Shown: positions 7,532 to 15,988, numbered from the stretch's first letter. The stretch: 47,790 bases of DNA from Dehalococcoidia bacterium UBA2158 (GCA_002328185.1 DCWQ01000029.1:17343-65132), one strand, 5' to 3'. Notes: generated by a model not told the origin, from the letters alone. Made by a program: numbers and translations.

Positions 7532-8917
7532 ATGACAGAACCAAAACTTCCGCTGCCCGGAGATGATCTGGGCCTGTTCACGGACCTTTACGAGTTGACC
7601 ATGTCCCAGGCGTTCTTTCGCCAGCGGATGTCGGCCACTGCCACCTTTAGTCTGTTCACACGCACCTACCCGCCCAACCGCGCCTATTTCGTCTCGGCCG
7701 GGCTGGAAGATGTGCTTGATTACCTCTCCAACCTGAATTTCAGCGGACGGGCCATCGATTACTTGCGGGCCACAGGCATTTTCACTGACGACTTCCTGGA
7801 GTATCTTCGCGGTATCAGGTTCACCGGGAGCGTCAGAGCCATTCCCGAGGGACGCCTGTACTTCACCGACGAACCGGTGGTCGAGGTCACTGCGCCCCTG
7901 ATCGAAGCCCAACTGGTTGAGACATTCATCATCAACCAGGTCAACCTTCAGAGCATCCTGGCCACCAAGGCCGCCCGCTGCGTCTGGGCCGCCAAGGGAC
8001 GGGGCATCGCCGATTTCGCCTCCCGCCGCACCCAGGGCACCGACGCCGCCCTTAAGATGGCCCGTGCCAGCTATATCGCGGGGTTCAGTTCCACCAGCAA
8101 CGTGCTGGCCGCCAACCTCTACGGCATGCCCCCGGCCGGCACGATGGCCCACTCTTTCATATCCAGCTTTCCCTCAGAGTTGGCAGCCTTCCGAGCCTAC
8201 GCCGAATCGTTCCCCGGCCGGACCATATTGCTCCTAGATACCTATGACACCATCGCCGGTACTTGGAACGCGGTGCAGGTGGCCAAGGAGATGGAGACCG
8301 CTGGCCAGAAGCTGATGGCCGTACGCCTGGACTCCGGCGACTTCGACGAACTGAGCCACCAGGTGCGGAAGATACTGGACAATTCAGGCCTGGATTATGT
8401 CAAGATACTGGCCAGCGGCGGCCTGGATGAGTACGAATTGGAGACCCTGGTCAACGACGGCGCGCCCATCGACCTATTCGGAGTCGGCACCAAGGCCGGG
8501 GTATCGGCTGACGCCCCTTGGTCGGACATGGCTTATAAGCTCGTTTGCTTCGATGGCCGGCCCGTGATGAAGCTAAGCCCCGACAAGGTCTCCCTGCCCG
8601 GCGGCAAGCAGGTGTTCCGCACCAAGGATTCGAACGGCATGTTCGCCAAAGACCTCATCGCCCTGGAAGATGAGCAACTCCCCGGCGGGCTGCCCCTGCT
8701 GGAAGAGGTCATGAAGGACGGAAAGAGGGTTGGTCCTCCGGCCATCCTCGATGAGGTCAGAAGCAGGTTCCAGGAAGATTTCACCTCTTTGGATGAGCGT
8801 TTCAAAGTATTAAACAACCCGCCCCGGTTCCCGGTCTCCATCAGCGGAAAACTGGAATGCTTGACCGCCGAGGTACGGGAAGAAGCCCTGGGCGTCAACG
8901 TTTCGGACAGCGACTAA
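7532..8917 (+). CDS. pncB: Nicotinate phosphoribosyltransferase
   Basis: Joins nicotinate to phosphoribosyl pyrophosphate in the Preiss-Handler route to NAD. About 461 residues, full length. Visible family features are the N-terminal LFTDLYELTMSQAFF, the central FSSTSNVLAANLYGMPPAGTMAHSF containing the conserved histidine that is phosphorylated in characterised enzymes, the VRLDSGDF strand near residue 270 and the GGLDEYELE motif near 300. A TTG at 7529 directly precedes the ATG at 7532; the ATG is taken. There is no strong ribosome-binding site. A consensus promoter lies just upstream and the fused ETF gene follows after 33 bases, suggesting cotranscription. Confidence 0.94.
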   Translation: MTEPKLPLPGDDLGLFTDLYELTMSQAFFRQRMSATATFSLFTRTYPPNRAYFVSAGLEDVLDYLSNLNFSGRAIDYLRATGIFTDDFLEYLRGIRFTGSVRAIPEGRLYFTDEPVVEVTAPLIEAQLVETFIINQVNLQSILATKAARCVWAAKGRGIADFASRRTQGTDAALKMARASYIAGFSSTSNVLAANLYGMPPAGTMAHSFISSFPSELAAFRAYAESFPGRTILLLDTYDTIAGTWNAVQVAKEMETAGQKLMAVRLDSGDFDELSHQVRKILDNSGLDYVKILASGGLDEYELETLVNDGAPIDLFGVGTKAGVSADAPWSDMAYKLVCFDGRPVMKLSPDKVSLPGGKQVFRTKDSNGMFAKDLIALEDEQLPGGLPLLEEVMKDGKRVGPPAILDEVRSRFQEDFTSLDERFKVLNNPPRFPVSISGKLECLTAEVREEALGVNVSDSD

Positions 8918-8950
8918 CCCACCATTCCAAACCAGAGGCCCGGCTAGACA

Positions 8951-10798
8951 ATGAAGATCGCCCTGTGCATGAAATACGTGCCCATCCTCTCCCGTATCCA
9001 GTTCGATTACGAAGCCAAGACCATCATCCGGGAAGGTGTTCCTTCCGAGGTCAATCCCTTTGACTTGTTGGGCCTGGTGCGGGCCGTTGAACTGAAGAAT
9101 TCCCCTGACGATGAGGTCGTGGTTATCTCCATGGGGCCTCCGGGGGCCGCCGAGGGTCTGACCAATTGTGTGGCCCTGGGCGCAGACCGGGCCGTGCTGA
9201 TCTCCGACCGCGCTCTGGCCGGTTCCGACACCCTGGCCACCTCCCGGGCGCTCTCTCTGGCTCTTAATAAAGAACAACCCGACTTGATCATCTGCGGCCG
9301 CAACAGCGCCGACGGCGACACTGGCCAAGTCGGTCCCGAGACTGCCGAGTTGATGGGTCTACCCCATATCAGTCACGTGCGGAAGCTGGACTTGAGCGAC
9401 GACCGAAAGTCGGTGATTGTCGAACGTATCACCGACGAGGGGCTTCAAACCATGCAATGCGACCTACCGGTGCTGGTCTGCGTGACCGAAGGCGTAGCTC
9501 CGGAGTTATACCCAGACAAGGAACAGATGGAACGGGCCGAAGGTATCTCCGCCGAGGAAGTCACCGCCTCCGACCTGTCCTCTGATATGACACTGTTCGG
9601 CGCTGAGGGCTCACCCACCTGGGTCGATGAAATACGCCTGGTGGAGCCCAACCGGCTGGGCGTCCTGCTTGAAGGTGCCACGCCAAAGGACGCCGCCAAG
9701 CAGGTGGCCGACTCCGTGCGCCAACGCCTGGCCGAGTTGGCCGGGGATTCTGGGGCCACTCCTGAACCTGTTGCGCTGCCCCGGTACCCCGATGGCAAAG
9801 AAAAATGCATCTGGGTGGTGGCCCAGACTACCAGCCAAGGCCTGGCCCACGTGACCCACGAGATACTGGGCAAGGCCAGAGAACTGACCCAGCACACCAA
9901 GAGCGAGGTCGTGGCGGTGCTCATCGCGCCTCAGAATGACGAAACCGTGGCCGCGCTGGCTTCACAGGGCGCCGACCGGGTGCTGGTACTGGACAACTCG
10001 GGAGTAGGGCCCGTCTGCGGCATGGCGGTTGGCAGTTCGCTTGCTGAAGCCGTGGGCAAGGAAAACCCCTACGCGGTGCTCTTTTCCGCCACCGCCGATG
10101 GCCGCGACCTGGCATCAAGACTGGCTGCCAGGCTGGAGCTGGGGCTAACCGGCGACGCGATGGACCTCGAGATCGACGTTGGAGGCCGCCTGGTTCAACT
10201 GAAACCGGCCCTGGGAGGCAACGTCATAGCGCCCATCTTGTCCAAGACCCTGCCCAACCTCGTGACCCTGCGCCCCGGCCTGCTCTCACCCACCGCGCCG
10301 GAACCCGGAGCAACCGCCACCGTGGAGCAACTGCCGGTAGCTCCCATTGCCGGCCCGGATGTCCGCCTGCTGAAAGAAGAGTTCCAAGAAGACCAAGAAG
10401 GTCTGTTGCTGGCAAACGCTACAGTGGTGATGGGCGTTGGCATGGGAGTCGGCAGTCTTGAGAACCTTACTAAGGTGCAAGAGATGGCCCGGTCTGTGGG
10501 CGCTACGCTAGCCACAACTAGGGACGTGATTCACGAGGGCTGGCTGCCCCAGCAACTGCAAGTCGGCATCAGCGGACGGACTATTGCCCCCACCGTGTAT
10601 CTGTCGGTCGGCATTCGAGGCGCGTTCAATCACACCGTCGGGCTGCAACGGGCCGGAGTGATCATCTCCATCAACCAGAATCGGCGGGCGGTCATGTTCC
10701 GCTCCTCCGACTTTGGAATCGTCGGCACCTGGGAAGAATTTCTGCCCCCGCTGATTGAGCAACTACGGCCGATATTGCTGGAGTTGAGCGGGGCCTGA
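8951..10798 (+). CDS. Fused electron-transfer flavoprotein, beta and alpha subunits in one chain
   Basis: A 615-residue protein that joins the two ETF subunits, which carry electrons from acyl-CoA dehydrogenases to the respiratory chain. Residues 1 to about 215 are EtfB-like (MKIALCMKYVP, VNPFDLLGLVRAVELK, GRNSADGDTGQVGPETAELMG). From about 285 EtfA-like sequence begins (CIWVVAQ), with the C-terminal FAD domain from about 480 to the end: VMGVGMGVGS, GWLPQQLQVGISGRTIAPTVYLSVGIRGAFNH and INQNRRAVMFRSSDFGIVG. The two halves are joined by a variable linker (about 215-284). Two acyl-CoA dehydrogenases follow directly and are its likely electron donors. Separate etfB and etfA genes are the common arrangement. 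Confidence 0.92.
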   Translation: MKIALCMKYVPILSRIQFDYEAKTIIREGVPSEVNPFDLLGLVRAVELKNSPDDEVVVISMGPPGAAEGLTNCVALGADRAVLISDRALAGSDTLATSRALSLALNKEQPDLIICGRNSADGDTGQVGPETAELMGLPHISHVRKLDLSDDRKSVIVERITDEGLQTMQCDLPVLVCVTEGVAPELYPDKEQMERAEGISAEEVTASDLSSDMTLFGAEGSPTWVDEIRLVEPNRLGVLLEGATPKDAAKQVADSVRQRLAELAGDSGATPEPVALPRYPDGKEKCIWVVAQTTSQGLAHVTHEILGKARELTQHTKSEVVAVLIAPQNDETVAALASQGADRVLVLDNSGVGPVCGMAVGSSLAEAVGKENPYAVLFSATADGRDLASRLAARLELGLTGDAMDLEIDVGGRLVQLKPALGGNVIAPILSKTLPNLVTLRPGLLSPTAPEPGATATVEQLPVAPIAGPDVRLLKEEFQEDQEGLLLANATVVMGVGMGVGSLENLTKVQEMARSVGATLATTRDVIHEGWLPQQLQVGISGRTIAPTVYLSVGIRGAFNHTVGLQRAGVIISINQNRRAVMFRSSDFGIVGTWEEFLPPLIEQLRPILLELSGA

Positions 10799-10809
10799 GC
10801 CCGACGAAC

Positions 10810-10838
10810 TTGACACCTATTCGATGGCGCAGCAAAAT
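10810..10838 (+). promoter_or_regulatory. Possible promoter of the acyl-CoA dehydrogenase pair
   Basis: TTGACA (10810-10815), 17 bases, CAAAAT (10833-10838), lying in the 117-base gap between the ETF fusion and the first acyl-CoA dehydrogenase. The -35 box is perfect and the -10 box matches at four or five positions. Confidence 0.5.
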
Positions 10839-10915
10839 GGCTAGAGCGTGAATTTAAGGGGCTTTTGCCTGGCTGCAGAGCTCGTTTTCCACCCAAACTA
10901 TTGGAGAGTCACAGA

Positions 10916-12118
10916 ATGGATTTTGGCTTAACAGCAGAACAGGAAGACCTGCGTCAACAAGTGAGGGATTTCATTGCTGAGAACGTCGGTCAGGGTCTCC
11001 TTGACGAGATGGAAGGCGGCGAGGAAGGGGGCCGCGGCCCAGAGTACCGCGAACTTGTCAAAAAGGTCGCGGACAAGGGCTGGATCGGTATTAGCTGGCC
11101 CAAAGAGTACGGCGGCCAAAGCGGCAGCCGTATCGACCAGTACATCATTGAAGAAGAGTTTATGCGGCTGGGTATCGGCGTGGGTGGCGCGGGCAGCGGA
11201 GCCCCAGCCATTCTTGCCGCTGGCACCGAGGAACAGAAAGAGTATTTCATCCCAGGCATGATTCGCGGCGAGATCATCTTCGCTCTCGGCTTCACGGAGC
11301 CCCAGGCAGGGGCCGACTTGGCCGGCCTACAGTGCCGTGCCGTGCGCGACGGCGACGATTTCGTGATTAACGGCCAGAAAATGTACACCTCGGCAGCCCA
11401 TTACGCGTCCCACATCTACATGATGTGCCGCACCGACCCTGACGCGCCCCGGCACCGTGGCATCTCCATCTTCCTGATTCCCATGGACACGCCCGGAATC
11501 ACCGTGCGTCCGCTGTGGACCATCCAGAGCGACCCGCCGGCCCCCATGGGCACCACCTACGGCATGGTCCGCACCAACGAGACTTTCTTCGAGAATGTGC
11601 GCGTCCCCGCGTCCTCCATGCTGGGCGAGGAGAACGGAGGTTGGTACGTGGGCGCCATGGGTCTGAACCTGGACCGCGTCGGCGCCAGCCGCTACCTGAT
11701 CTCGGTCCGCCGCGACGAGGATATCGTCAACTGGGTCAAGGAGAACGATTTTGGCGGGCACTCCCCGGCCGACGACCCGGCAGTTCGCGACAAGCTGGCC
11801 GAACTCTGGACCGAGGCCCAGGTCTGCCGGCTGATGACCATGCGGAGTATGTCGCTGGTTAACCGTGGCGGCAACTTCACTTATGAGGGTTCGGCCGAGA
11901 AGGTCTGGGCGCCCGAACACGGCGTTAAGACGACTGAGGCCATCTCCCAGATTCTGGGGCCCTATGCCCAATTGCTGAACGGGTCCCCCGAGGCTATTGA
12001 GGATGGTCTGTATGCCCATAACCTGATGGGTTCGTTCCAGTCTGGAATCAACCATGGCAGCGTCCAGATCATGCGTGACCAGATGGCCCGCCGTGGCCTA
12101 GGCATGCCCCGCGGCTAG
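10916..12118 (+). CDS. Acyl-CoA dehydrogenase family protein (1)
   Basis: FAD enzyme that introduces the alpha-beta double bond in acyl-CoA thioesters, passing electrons to ETF. About 400 residues with the family order: N-terminal helical domain (FGLTAEQEDLRQQVRDF), PKEYGGQSGS near residue 65, the middle-domain FTEPQAGADLAGLQ near 125 and NGQKMYTSAAHYA near 155 that hold the flavin and substrate, then the helical C-terminal domain. The ATG at 10916, with GGAG nine bases before, is preferred to an upstream in-frame ATG at 10865 because homology begins at MDFGLT. The C-terminal helix contains LGPYAQLL rather than the usual GG-G flavin turn. It is followed by a second, shorter-range relative, suggesting a two-subunit enzyme. 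Substrate unknown. Confidence 0.9.
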   Translation: MDFGLTAEQEDLRQQVRDFIAENVGQGLLDEMEGGEEGGRGPEYRELVKKVADKGWIGISWPKEYGGQSGSRIDQYIIEEEFMRLGIGVGGAGSGAPAILAAGTEEQKEYFIPGMIRGEIIFALGFTEPQAGADLAGLQCRAVRDGDDFVINGQKMYTSAAHYASHIYMMCRTDPDAPRHRGISIFLIPMDTPGITVRPLWTIQSDPPAPMGTTYGMVRTNETFFENVRVPASSMLGEENGGWYVGAMGLNLDRVGASRYLISVRRDEDIVNWVKENDFGGHSPADDPAVRDKLAELWTEAQVCRLMTMRSMSLVNRGGNFTYEGSAEKVWAPEHGVKTTEAISQILGPYAQLLNGSPEAIEDGLYAHNLMGSFQSGINHGSVQIMRDQMARRGLGMPRG

Positions 12119-12214
12119 GAGGACAACAGCGGTTATTACGCTACGCGCGAACACTAAACGTTATTTACCCGGTACGTCAGATTGGCGTGCCCATACGGAT
12201 TAACAAGGATAACC

Positions 12215-13390
12215 ATGGATATATTGCCCTCTGAAGAAGAGCAGATGATTAAGAACGTGGCCCGGGAGCTTCTGGAAGCAGAAGTAACCACAGCCATGGT
12301 TCGTGAGATGGAACTTGACGACCTGGGCTACCCGCCCGCCCTGTGGAAGCAGATGGCGGATCAGGGTTGGCTGGGTATGGCCATTCCCGAGCAGTACGGC
12401 GGCCAAGGACTGCCCATAACCTACGTGGGGCTGATCCTTGAGGAAGCCGGCCGCGTCTTGGCGCCGGTGCCGCTGCACAGCACCATGTCGGCAGCCCTCA
12501 CCATCGTCAGCGAAGGCACCGACCAACAGAAACAAGATATCCTGCCCGCTGTCTCCGACGGCGGCATGGTGCTCACCTACGCCGTCCACGAGCGCGACGC
12601 CCGGCTGATACCCGAGGCCATGCAATTGCAGGCCACCAAGGACGGCGATGGCTGGGTGCTGAACGGCACCAAGATGTTCGTCGACAACTTCATCGTTTCC
12701 CAACTGTGTCTGGTAGTTGCCCGTACGTCACAAGCAACCGACGCCAACGAGGGCGTTTCGCTGTTCTTGGTTGACCCCAATGGCACCGGCGTCACCCAGA
12801 CAACTCTGACCACCCTGGCCAAGGACAAACAGAGTCGTGCGGACTTCAAGGACCACCGCATCGATGGAGCGGCCCTGGTGGGCGAGGTAGACCAAGGTTG
12901 GCCCATCGTCAAGGCGATGTTGGATCGGGCCACCGCGTTGCTCTGCTGCCAGATGGTAGGCGCGGCCCGGAAAGACGCCGAGATGGCCATTGAATACGCC
13001 AAGAATCGGGTGGCTTTCGGGCGGCCCATCGGCTCATTCCAGTCGGTGCAGCACATGCTGGCCGATATGCTTCTGCACGTCGACGGCGGCCAGATGCTGA
13101 CCTTCGAAGCGCTGTGGAAGATGGATAATGACCTTCCCCACTCAGTGGAAGTGTCCCAGGCTAAAGCCTTCTGCAACGAGAAATGCGAGTCGGTAGTGCG
13201 CACCTCTCAGGTGATCCACGGCGGCATCGGCTTCATGATGGAGTTCGACCTGCACCTGTGGTTCCGGAGGGTGACCTCCTGGACCATGCGCTTGGGCACA
13301 ACCTACGAACACCGCAGCCGGATAGCTGCGGCCCTTCTGGACGTCCCAGGCAGGGTTCGATTGGGTATGCCACTGCCCACAGCGGCCTAG
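12215..13390 (+). CDS. Acyl-CoA dehydrogenase family protein (2)
   Basis: Second acyl-CoA dehydrogenase-fold protein, 391 residues from the ATG at 12215 (AAGGA upstream; homology begins at MDILPSEEEQMIKN). It has the N-terminal helical region, PEQYGGQGLP near residue 63, a middle domain with NGTKMFVDNF near 150, and a C-terminal domain with FGRPIGSFQSVQHMLADM near 265 and the flavin-contacting HGGIGFMMEFDLHLWFRR near 345. The middle-domain loop normally reading TEP-GS is not recognisable (it has TYAVHERDARL), so the half-sites differ from gene 1. Adjacent unlike pairs form alpha2beta2 enzymes in actinobacterial steroid catabolism; the same design is plausible here but is inference. Confidence 0.88.
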   Translation: MDILPSEEEQMIKNVARELLEAEVTTAMVREMELDDLGYPPALWKQMADQGWLGMAIPEQYGGQGLPITYVGLILEEAGRVLAPVPLHSTMSAALTIVSEGTDQQKQDILPAVSDGGMVLTYAVHERDARLIPEAMQLQATKDGDGWVLNGTKMFVDNFIVSQLCLVVARTSQATDANEGVSLFLVDPNGTGVTQTTLTTLAKDKQSRADFKDHRIDGAALVGEVDQGWPIVKAMLDRATALLCCQMVGAARKDAEMAIEYAKNRVAFGRPIGSFQSVQHMLADMLLHVDGGQMLTFEALWKMDNDLPHSVEVSQAKAFCNEKCESVVRTSQVIHGGIGFMMEFDLHLWFRRVTSWTMRLGTTYEHRSRIAAALLDVPGRVRLGMPLPTAA

Positions 13391-13461
13391 TACCCAGTCC
13401 TAATGACAGATCAAGATGAGCCGCCTGATTTGACGGCGGCAATTATTTCGGAGAGTGACCA

Positions 13462-13659
13462 ATGGCCAAAGATCCCGTTTGCGGCAAGGAAATCGATGAA
13501 GACCAGGCGCGGGCCGAGTCTTCGCAGACACAGTTTGGGGCCTCGGAAGTGGACCCAAATCAAGGAACCCGCATATTCCATGACGGACAGTGGATATATT
13601 TCTGCGGACTGGACTGCCGGGGCAAATTCCTGGCCAGTCCCGACACCTACCTCAACTAA
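13462..13659 (+). CDS. YHS-domain protein
   Basis: A 65-residue protein that is a single YHS domain: DPVCGKEID at the N terminus, FCGLDCRGKF and the closing SPDTYLN at the C terminus. The three cysteines (in VCG, FCG and DCR) fit the metal-binding role proposed for this small domain, found in copper-handling proteins and monooxygenase subunits. GGAG is eight bases before the ATG. It is cotranscribed with the isochorismatase-fold gene that starts 24 bases later and follows the acyl-CoA dehydrogenases; its partner is unknown. Confidence 0.85.
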   Translation: MAKDPVCGKEIDEDQARAESSQTQFGASEVDPNQGTRIFHDGQWIYFCGLDCRGKFLASPDTYLN

Positions 13660-13683
13660 CCCACACCAGACCGGAGTAAGACA

Positions 13684-14286
13684 ATGCCTGACGCCATCAA
13701 ACTTGACCCGAAGAAGACCGCTTTCATCATCATCGACATGGTGAATGCCATCGCCAAAGGCGGCCCCGGCCCCGACTACACGCTGCCGGACAACCGCAAG
13801 GACATCGTGGCCAGCTTCCAGAAGATGATCGCCCACTGCCGGAAGGTCGGCACGCCGCTCATCTACATCACCACTCACCGCAGGGAAGACAACGCCGACG
13901 CGCCCAAGACCATGTCTGACATCGGTGGTGGTGGCGGCAATCCAATGCTCAACGGTTCTAAGGCCGTGGACGTTATCGATGAACTGGCCTTGCAGCCAGA
14001 GGACTTCCTGCTCGTGAAGCCTCGCTTCAGCGCCTACTTCGGCACCAACCTGGACCAGATACTGCGCTACCTTGGCACTGAGACCATCTTGGTGGGCGGT
14101 ATCTCCACCCAGCGCAGCGTTGAGGGCACAGCCCGTGACGCCAAGAATCGGGATACCCAATGCGTGGTCGTCAGCGACTGCTGCACCGCCGGCGAGGTCG
14201 ATGTCCATGAGATGACCATCAACCACGTCCTGCCTCTCCTAGTAAGGGTACGCAACACCGACGAGACGATTGCAGCTCTGAGCTAA
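13684..14286 (+). CDS. Isochorismatase-fold (cysteine hydrolase) protein lacking the nucleophilic Cys
   Basis: A 200-residue cytoplasmic protein of the isochorismatase/nicotinamidase superfamily. The fold signatures are clear: AFIIIDMVNA with the catalytic-position aspartate D18, VKPRFSAYFGTNLDQILR with lysine K112, and the loop VGGISTQRSVEGTARDAKNR. In active members that loop reads T-N-x-C-V-x-x-T-A-R-D-A with cysteine as nucleophile; here the position is serine (S145). The acid and lysine remain. So either it uses serine, has another chemistry, or binds rather than hydrolyses. GTAAGAC precedes the ATG; a weak site. It ends the plus-strand run that begins with pncB, just before a strong hairpin. 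Confidence 0.88.
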   Translation: MPDAIKLDPKKTAFIIIDMVNAIAKGGPGPDYTLPDNRKDIVASFQKMIAHCRKVGTPLIYITTHRREDNADAPKTMSDIGGGGGNPMLNGSKAVDVIDELALQPEDFLLVKPRFSAYFGTNLDQILRYLGTETILVGGISTQRSVEGTARDAKNRDTQCVVVSDCCTAGEVDVHEMTINHVLPLLVRVRNTDETIAALS

Positions 14287-14310
14287 GCTGGATCGTCACT
14301 CAAATTAGGT

Positions 14311-14360
14311 AAGAACAAAGAAGGGCGTCCCGATCAACCGGGACGCCCTTCTTTGTTCTT
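14311..14360. terminator. 22-bp perfect hairpin, likely bidirectional terminator
   Basis: Positions 14311-14332 and 14339-14360 are exact inverted repeats with a six-base loop (ATCAAC). The arms begin AAGAACAAAG and the 3-prime arm ends TTCTTTGTTCTT, U-rich but without a pure T run. It lies 24 bases after the isochorismatase-fold gene. Confidence 0.65.
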
Positions 14361-14370
14361 ACGAGAAACT

Positions 14371-14428
14371 CCTTCCCCCTCGCAAGGGGGAAGGTTAGGA
14401 TGGGGGCCTCCTGCTTGAATTCAGGGCA
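14371..14428 (-). repeat. C-rich palindromic repeat, reverse relative of copies A and B
   Basis: CCTTCCCCCT and AGGGGGAAGG flank a four-base loop (14371-14394), followed by TTAGGATGGGGGCC and CTTGAATTCAGGGC. The order and words match the reverse complement of about 1865-1925. Confidence 0.5.
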
Positions 14429-14494
14429 GTCATCTAACGAACGCTCTTGCAGCCGGTGATGCCTGCTTTACCCAGATCCGTCGCCCCACACTAA

Positions 14495-14520
14495 CCCTCC
14501 TCCATCGCGATGGGAGAGGG
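14495..14520. repeat. C-rich palindromic repeat
   Basis: CCCTCCTCCATCGCGATGGGAGAGGG, an imperfect palindrome of the same kind as 33064-33117 but shorter. It lies in the 500-base gene-free gap 14287-14788. Confidence 0.45.
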
Positions 14521-14578
14521 GATTATTTGAATCGGCGCTCGCCATAAATTAGCAAAACCGACCTCGGCGCAACGTCAG

Positions 14579-14716
14579 TAGGAGCGGGTTTCTGATCCGC
14601 CCAAGCGCTGGACAACCAGAGTCGAATACTCAGGCCGAGTTCATCTACCCGGAACATTCTTGGTCTTGGCAACCACCTTGGCGAAAAAATAGGAGCAGGT
14701 TTCTAACCTGCTCCTA
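14579..14716. repeat. Pair of TAGGAGC hairpin repeats
   Basis: Two related units lie 110 bases apart. 14690-14716 is a perfect 12-base-pair hairpin (TAGGAGCAGGTT, loop TCT). 14579-14602 begins TAGGAGCGGGTTTCTGATCCGC and keeps only the inner half of the stem. They share the phrase TAGGAGC-GGTTTCT. Confidence 0.5.
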
Positions 14717-14735
14717 CGTTACTTTATTCGACCTA

Positions 14736-14771
14736 CAAAAAGGCCCTCTCTATCCGGAGGGAGCCTTTTGT
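14736..14771 (-). terminator. Intrinsic terminator after the flavin oxidoreductase gene
   Basis: AAAAGGC...GCCTTTT arms with a short inner CTC/GAG stem (one mismatch). On the minus strand the hairpin is followed by a run of five T, 18 bases after the stop of the gene at 14789. Confidence 0.7.
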
Positions 14772-14788
14772 CTAAACAATATGCCGGC

Positions 14789-15988
14789 CTAGTCGTCGTA
14801 AGGCCTGAGTTTAACCTGATGGAGTGCCGGGATGACTTCTTTACCCAGGAGTTCGATGGACCGCATGGTGTCCTCGTGCGTCATAGCGCCCTCATTCCCG
14901 TAGATGTGGACGTATCCTGGGCTGAGACGCTCGATGATCTCCGTGAATTTCCTGGTCACGGTTTCCGGGCTGCCAACGATGATGTTATTGACCGCCTGCA
15001 ACTCGTCGTAGGTCGTCGGGTTGCCGAACTCGGAAGTGCCGGTTCCCAGGGCTGGACGGGCGCGCTTCACTTCCACTGCACGGCGGGACTGGTAGCCGGG
15101 AGGATCGTTGTGCTCTCGCGGGCCTTTCTGGCGGTGGTCGGCGGTCCACATGAACTCGCGTCCGATCTCGATGGCTTTCTCGTCGGTATCCGCGACCACG
15201 CAGCGAAGCAAGTACCCGAAATGCTCTGGGCCGGCCTTGTAGCCAACTTCTTTGGCAGTGTCGATGTAGATCTGCTTCAGCCACTCGGTGGTGTCCACCA
15301 GGGCGCCCAGGTTCATGTAGGGGTGGCCATGTTGGGCCGCCCAGACCACGCTCTCAGGGCTGCCGGTGCCGGGGAACCAGATGTCAGGACGGGGGGTTTG
15401 CATGGGTTTCACCCACGGGTTAACCACCCGGTACTTGAAATACTGGCCTTCATGGCGGAAGGGTCCGTCGTCAGTCCAGCACTTGATGATCAGGTCGTGG
15501 GCCTCTTGGAACCGGGCAAAGTTCTCCGTGGGGTCTTGCCCGGACAGAAGGGTCTCAACGGCGGTGCCCCGCACGAAACCAGAGATGATCCGGCCTCCTG
15601 AGTAGCAGTCCAGCATGGCGATCTCTTCGGCCATGCGGATGGGGTCTCCCACCGAAATGACGTTGCCCAAGATGGCGATCTTGACGTTCTTGGTCAGTTT
15701 TGAGATAACGGCCGCATCCAGGTTAACGGCCGGCTTCATGCACCAGTACGAAGCGTGGTGCTCGTTGCTCATGATGCCGTCAAATCCAATTTCGTCGGCC
15801 AGTTGATACTGCTCGTGGTATTGGTTGTAGAGGACTGAAGCCTTCTCTGGGTCGAAGTAGGAATTGGGGAAACCGAGTCGGCCTGAGTCGTATTTCTTGA
15901 GGTCTTCCTCGCCGACGTGACCGTAGGGTTGTTCGGAGAACCAGTAGATCTCCGGGTGCTCCGTGGGACGTTTTAGCTGGTCAACCAT
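14789..15988 (-). CDS. LLM-class flavin-dependent oxidoreductase (luciferase-like)
   Basis: A 399-residue bacterial-luciferase-like TIM-barrel protein. Such enzymes use reduced FMN (or F420) to oxidise or oxygenate organic substrates. Family features: SNEHHASYW near residue 70 (the conserved E-H-H), GNVISVGDPIRMAEEIAMLDCYSGGR near 110-135, which is the typical barrel strand and helix, WFPGTGSPESVVWAA near 210 binding the flavin phosphate, and VGSPETVTRKF near 345. GGAGGAG lies four to nine bases before the ATG. Monocistronic: it has its own promoter at 16018-16046 and terminator at 14736-14771. Substrate cannot be told; the length and motifs fit alkanal monooxygenase-like proteins. Confidence 0.9.
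   Translation of the reverse strand: MVDQLKRPTEHPEIYWFSEQPYGHVGEEDLKKYDSGRLGFPNSYFDPEKASVLYNQYHEQYQLADEIGFDGIMSNEHHASYWCMKPAVNLDAAVISKLTKNVKIAILGNVISVGDPIRMAEEIAMLDCYSGGRIISGFVRGTAVETLLSGQDPTENFARFQEAHDLIIKCWTDDGPFRHEGQYFKYRVVNPWVKPMQTPRPDIWFPGTGSPESVVWAAQHGHPYMNLGALVDTTEWLKQIYIDTAKEVGYKAGPEHFGYLLRCVVADTDEKAIEIGREFMWTADHRQKGPREHNDPPGYQSRRAVEVKRARPALGTGTSEFGNPTTYDELQAVNNIIVGSPETVTRKFTEIIERLSPGYVHIYGNEGAMTHEDTMRSIELLGKEVIPALHQVKLRPYDD

Noticed and set aside
14579..14716. Regular hairpin repeats as a CRISPR array
   Set aside because: Only two diverged units, unequal, with no uniform spacers and no cas genes in the window.
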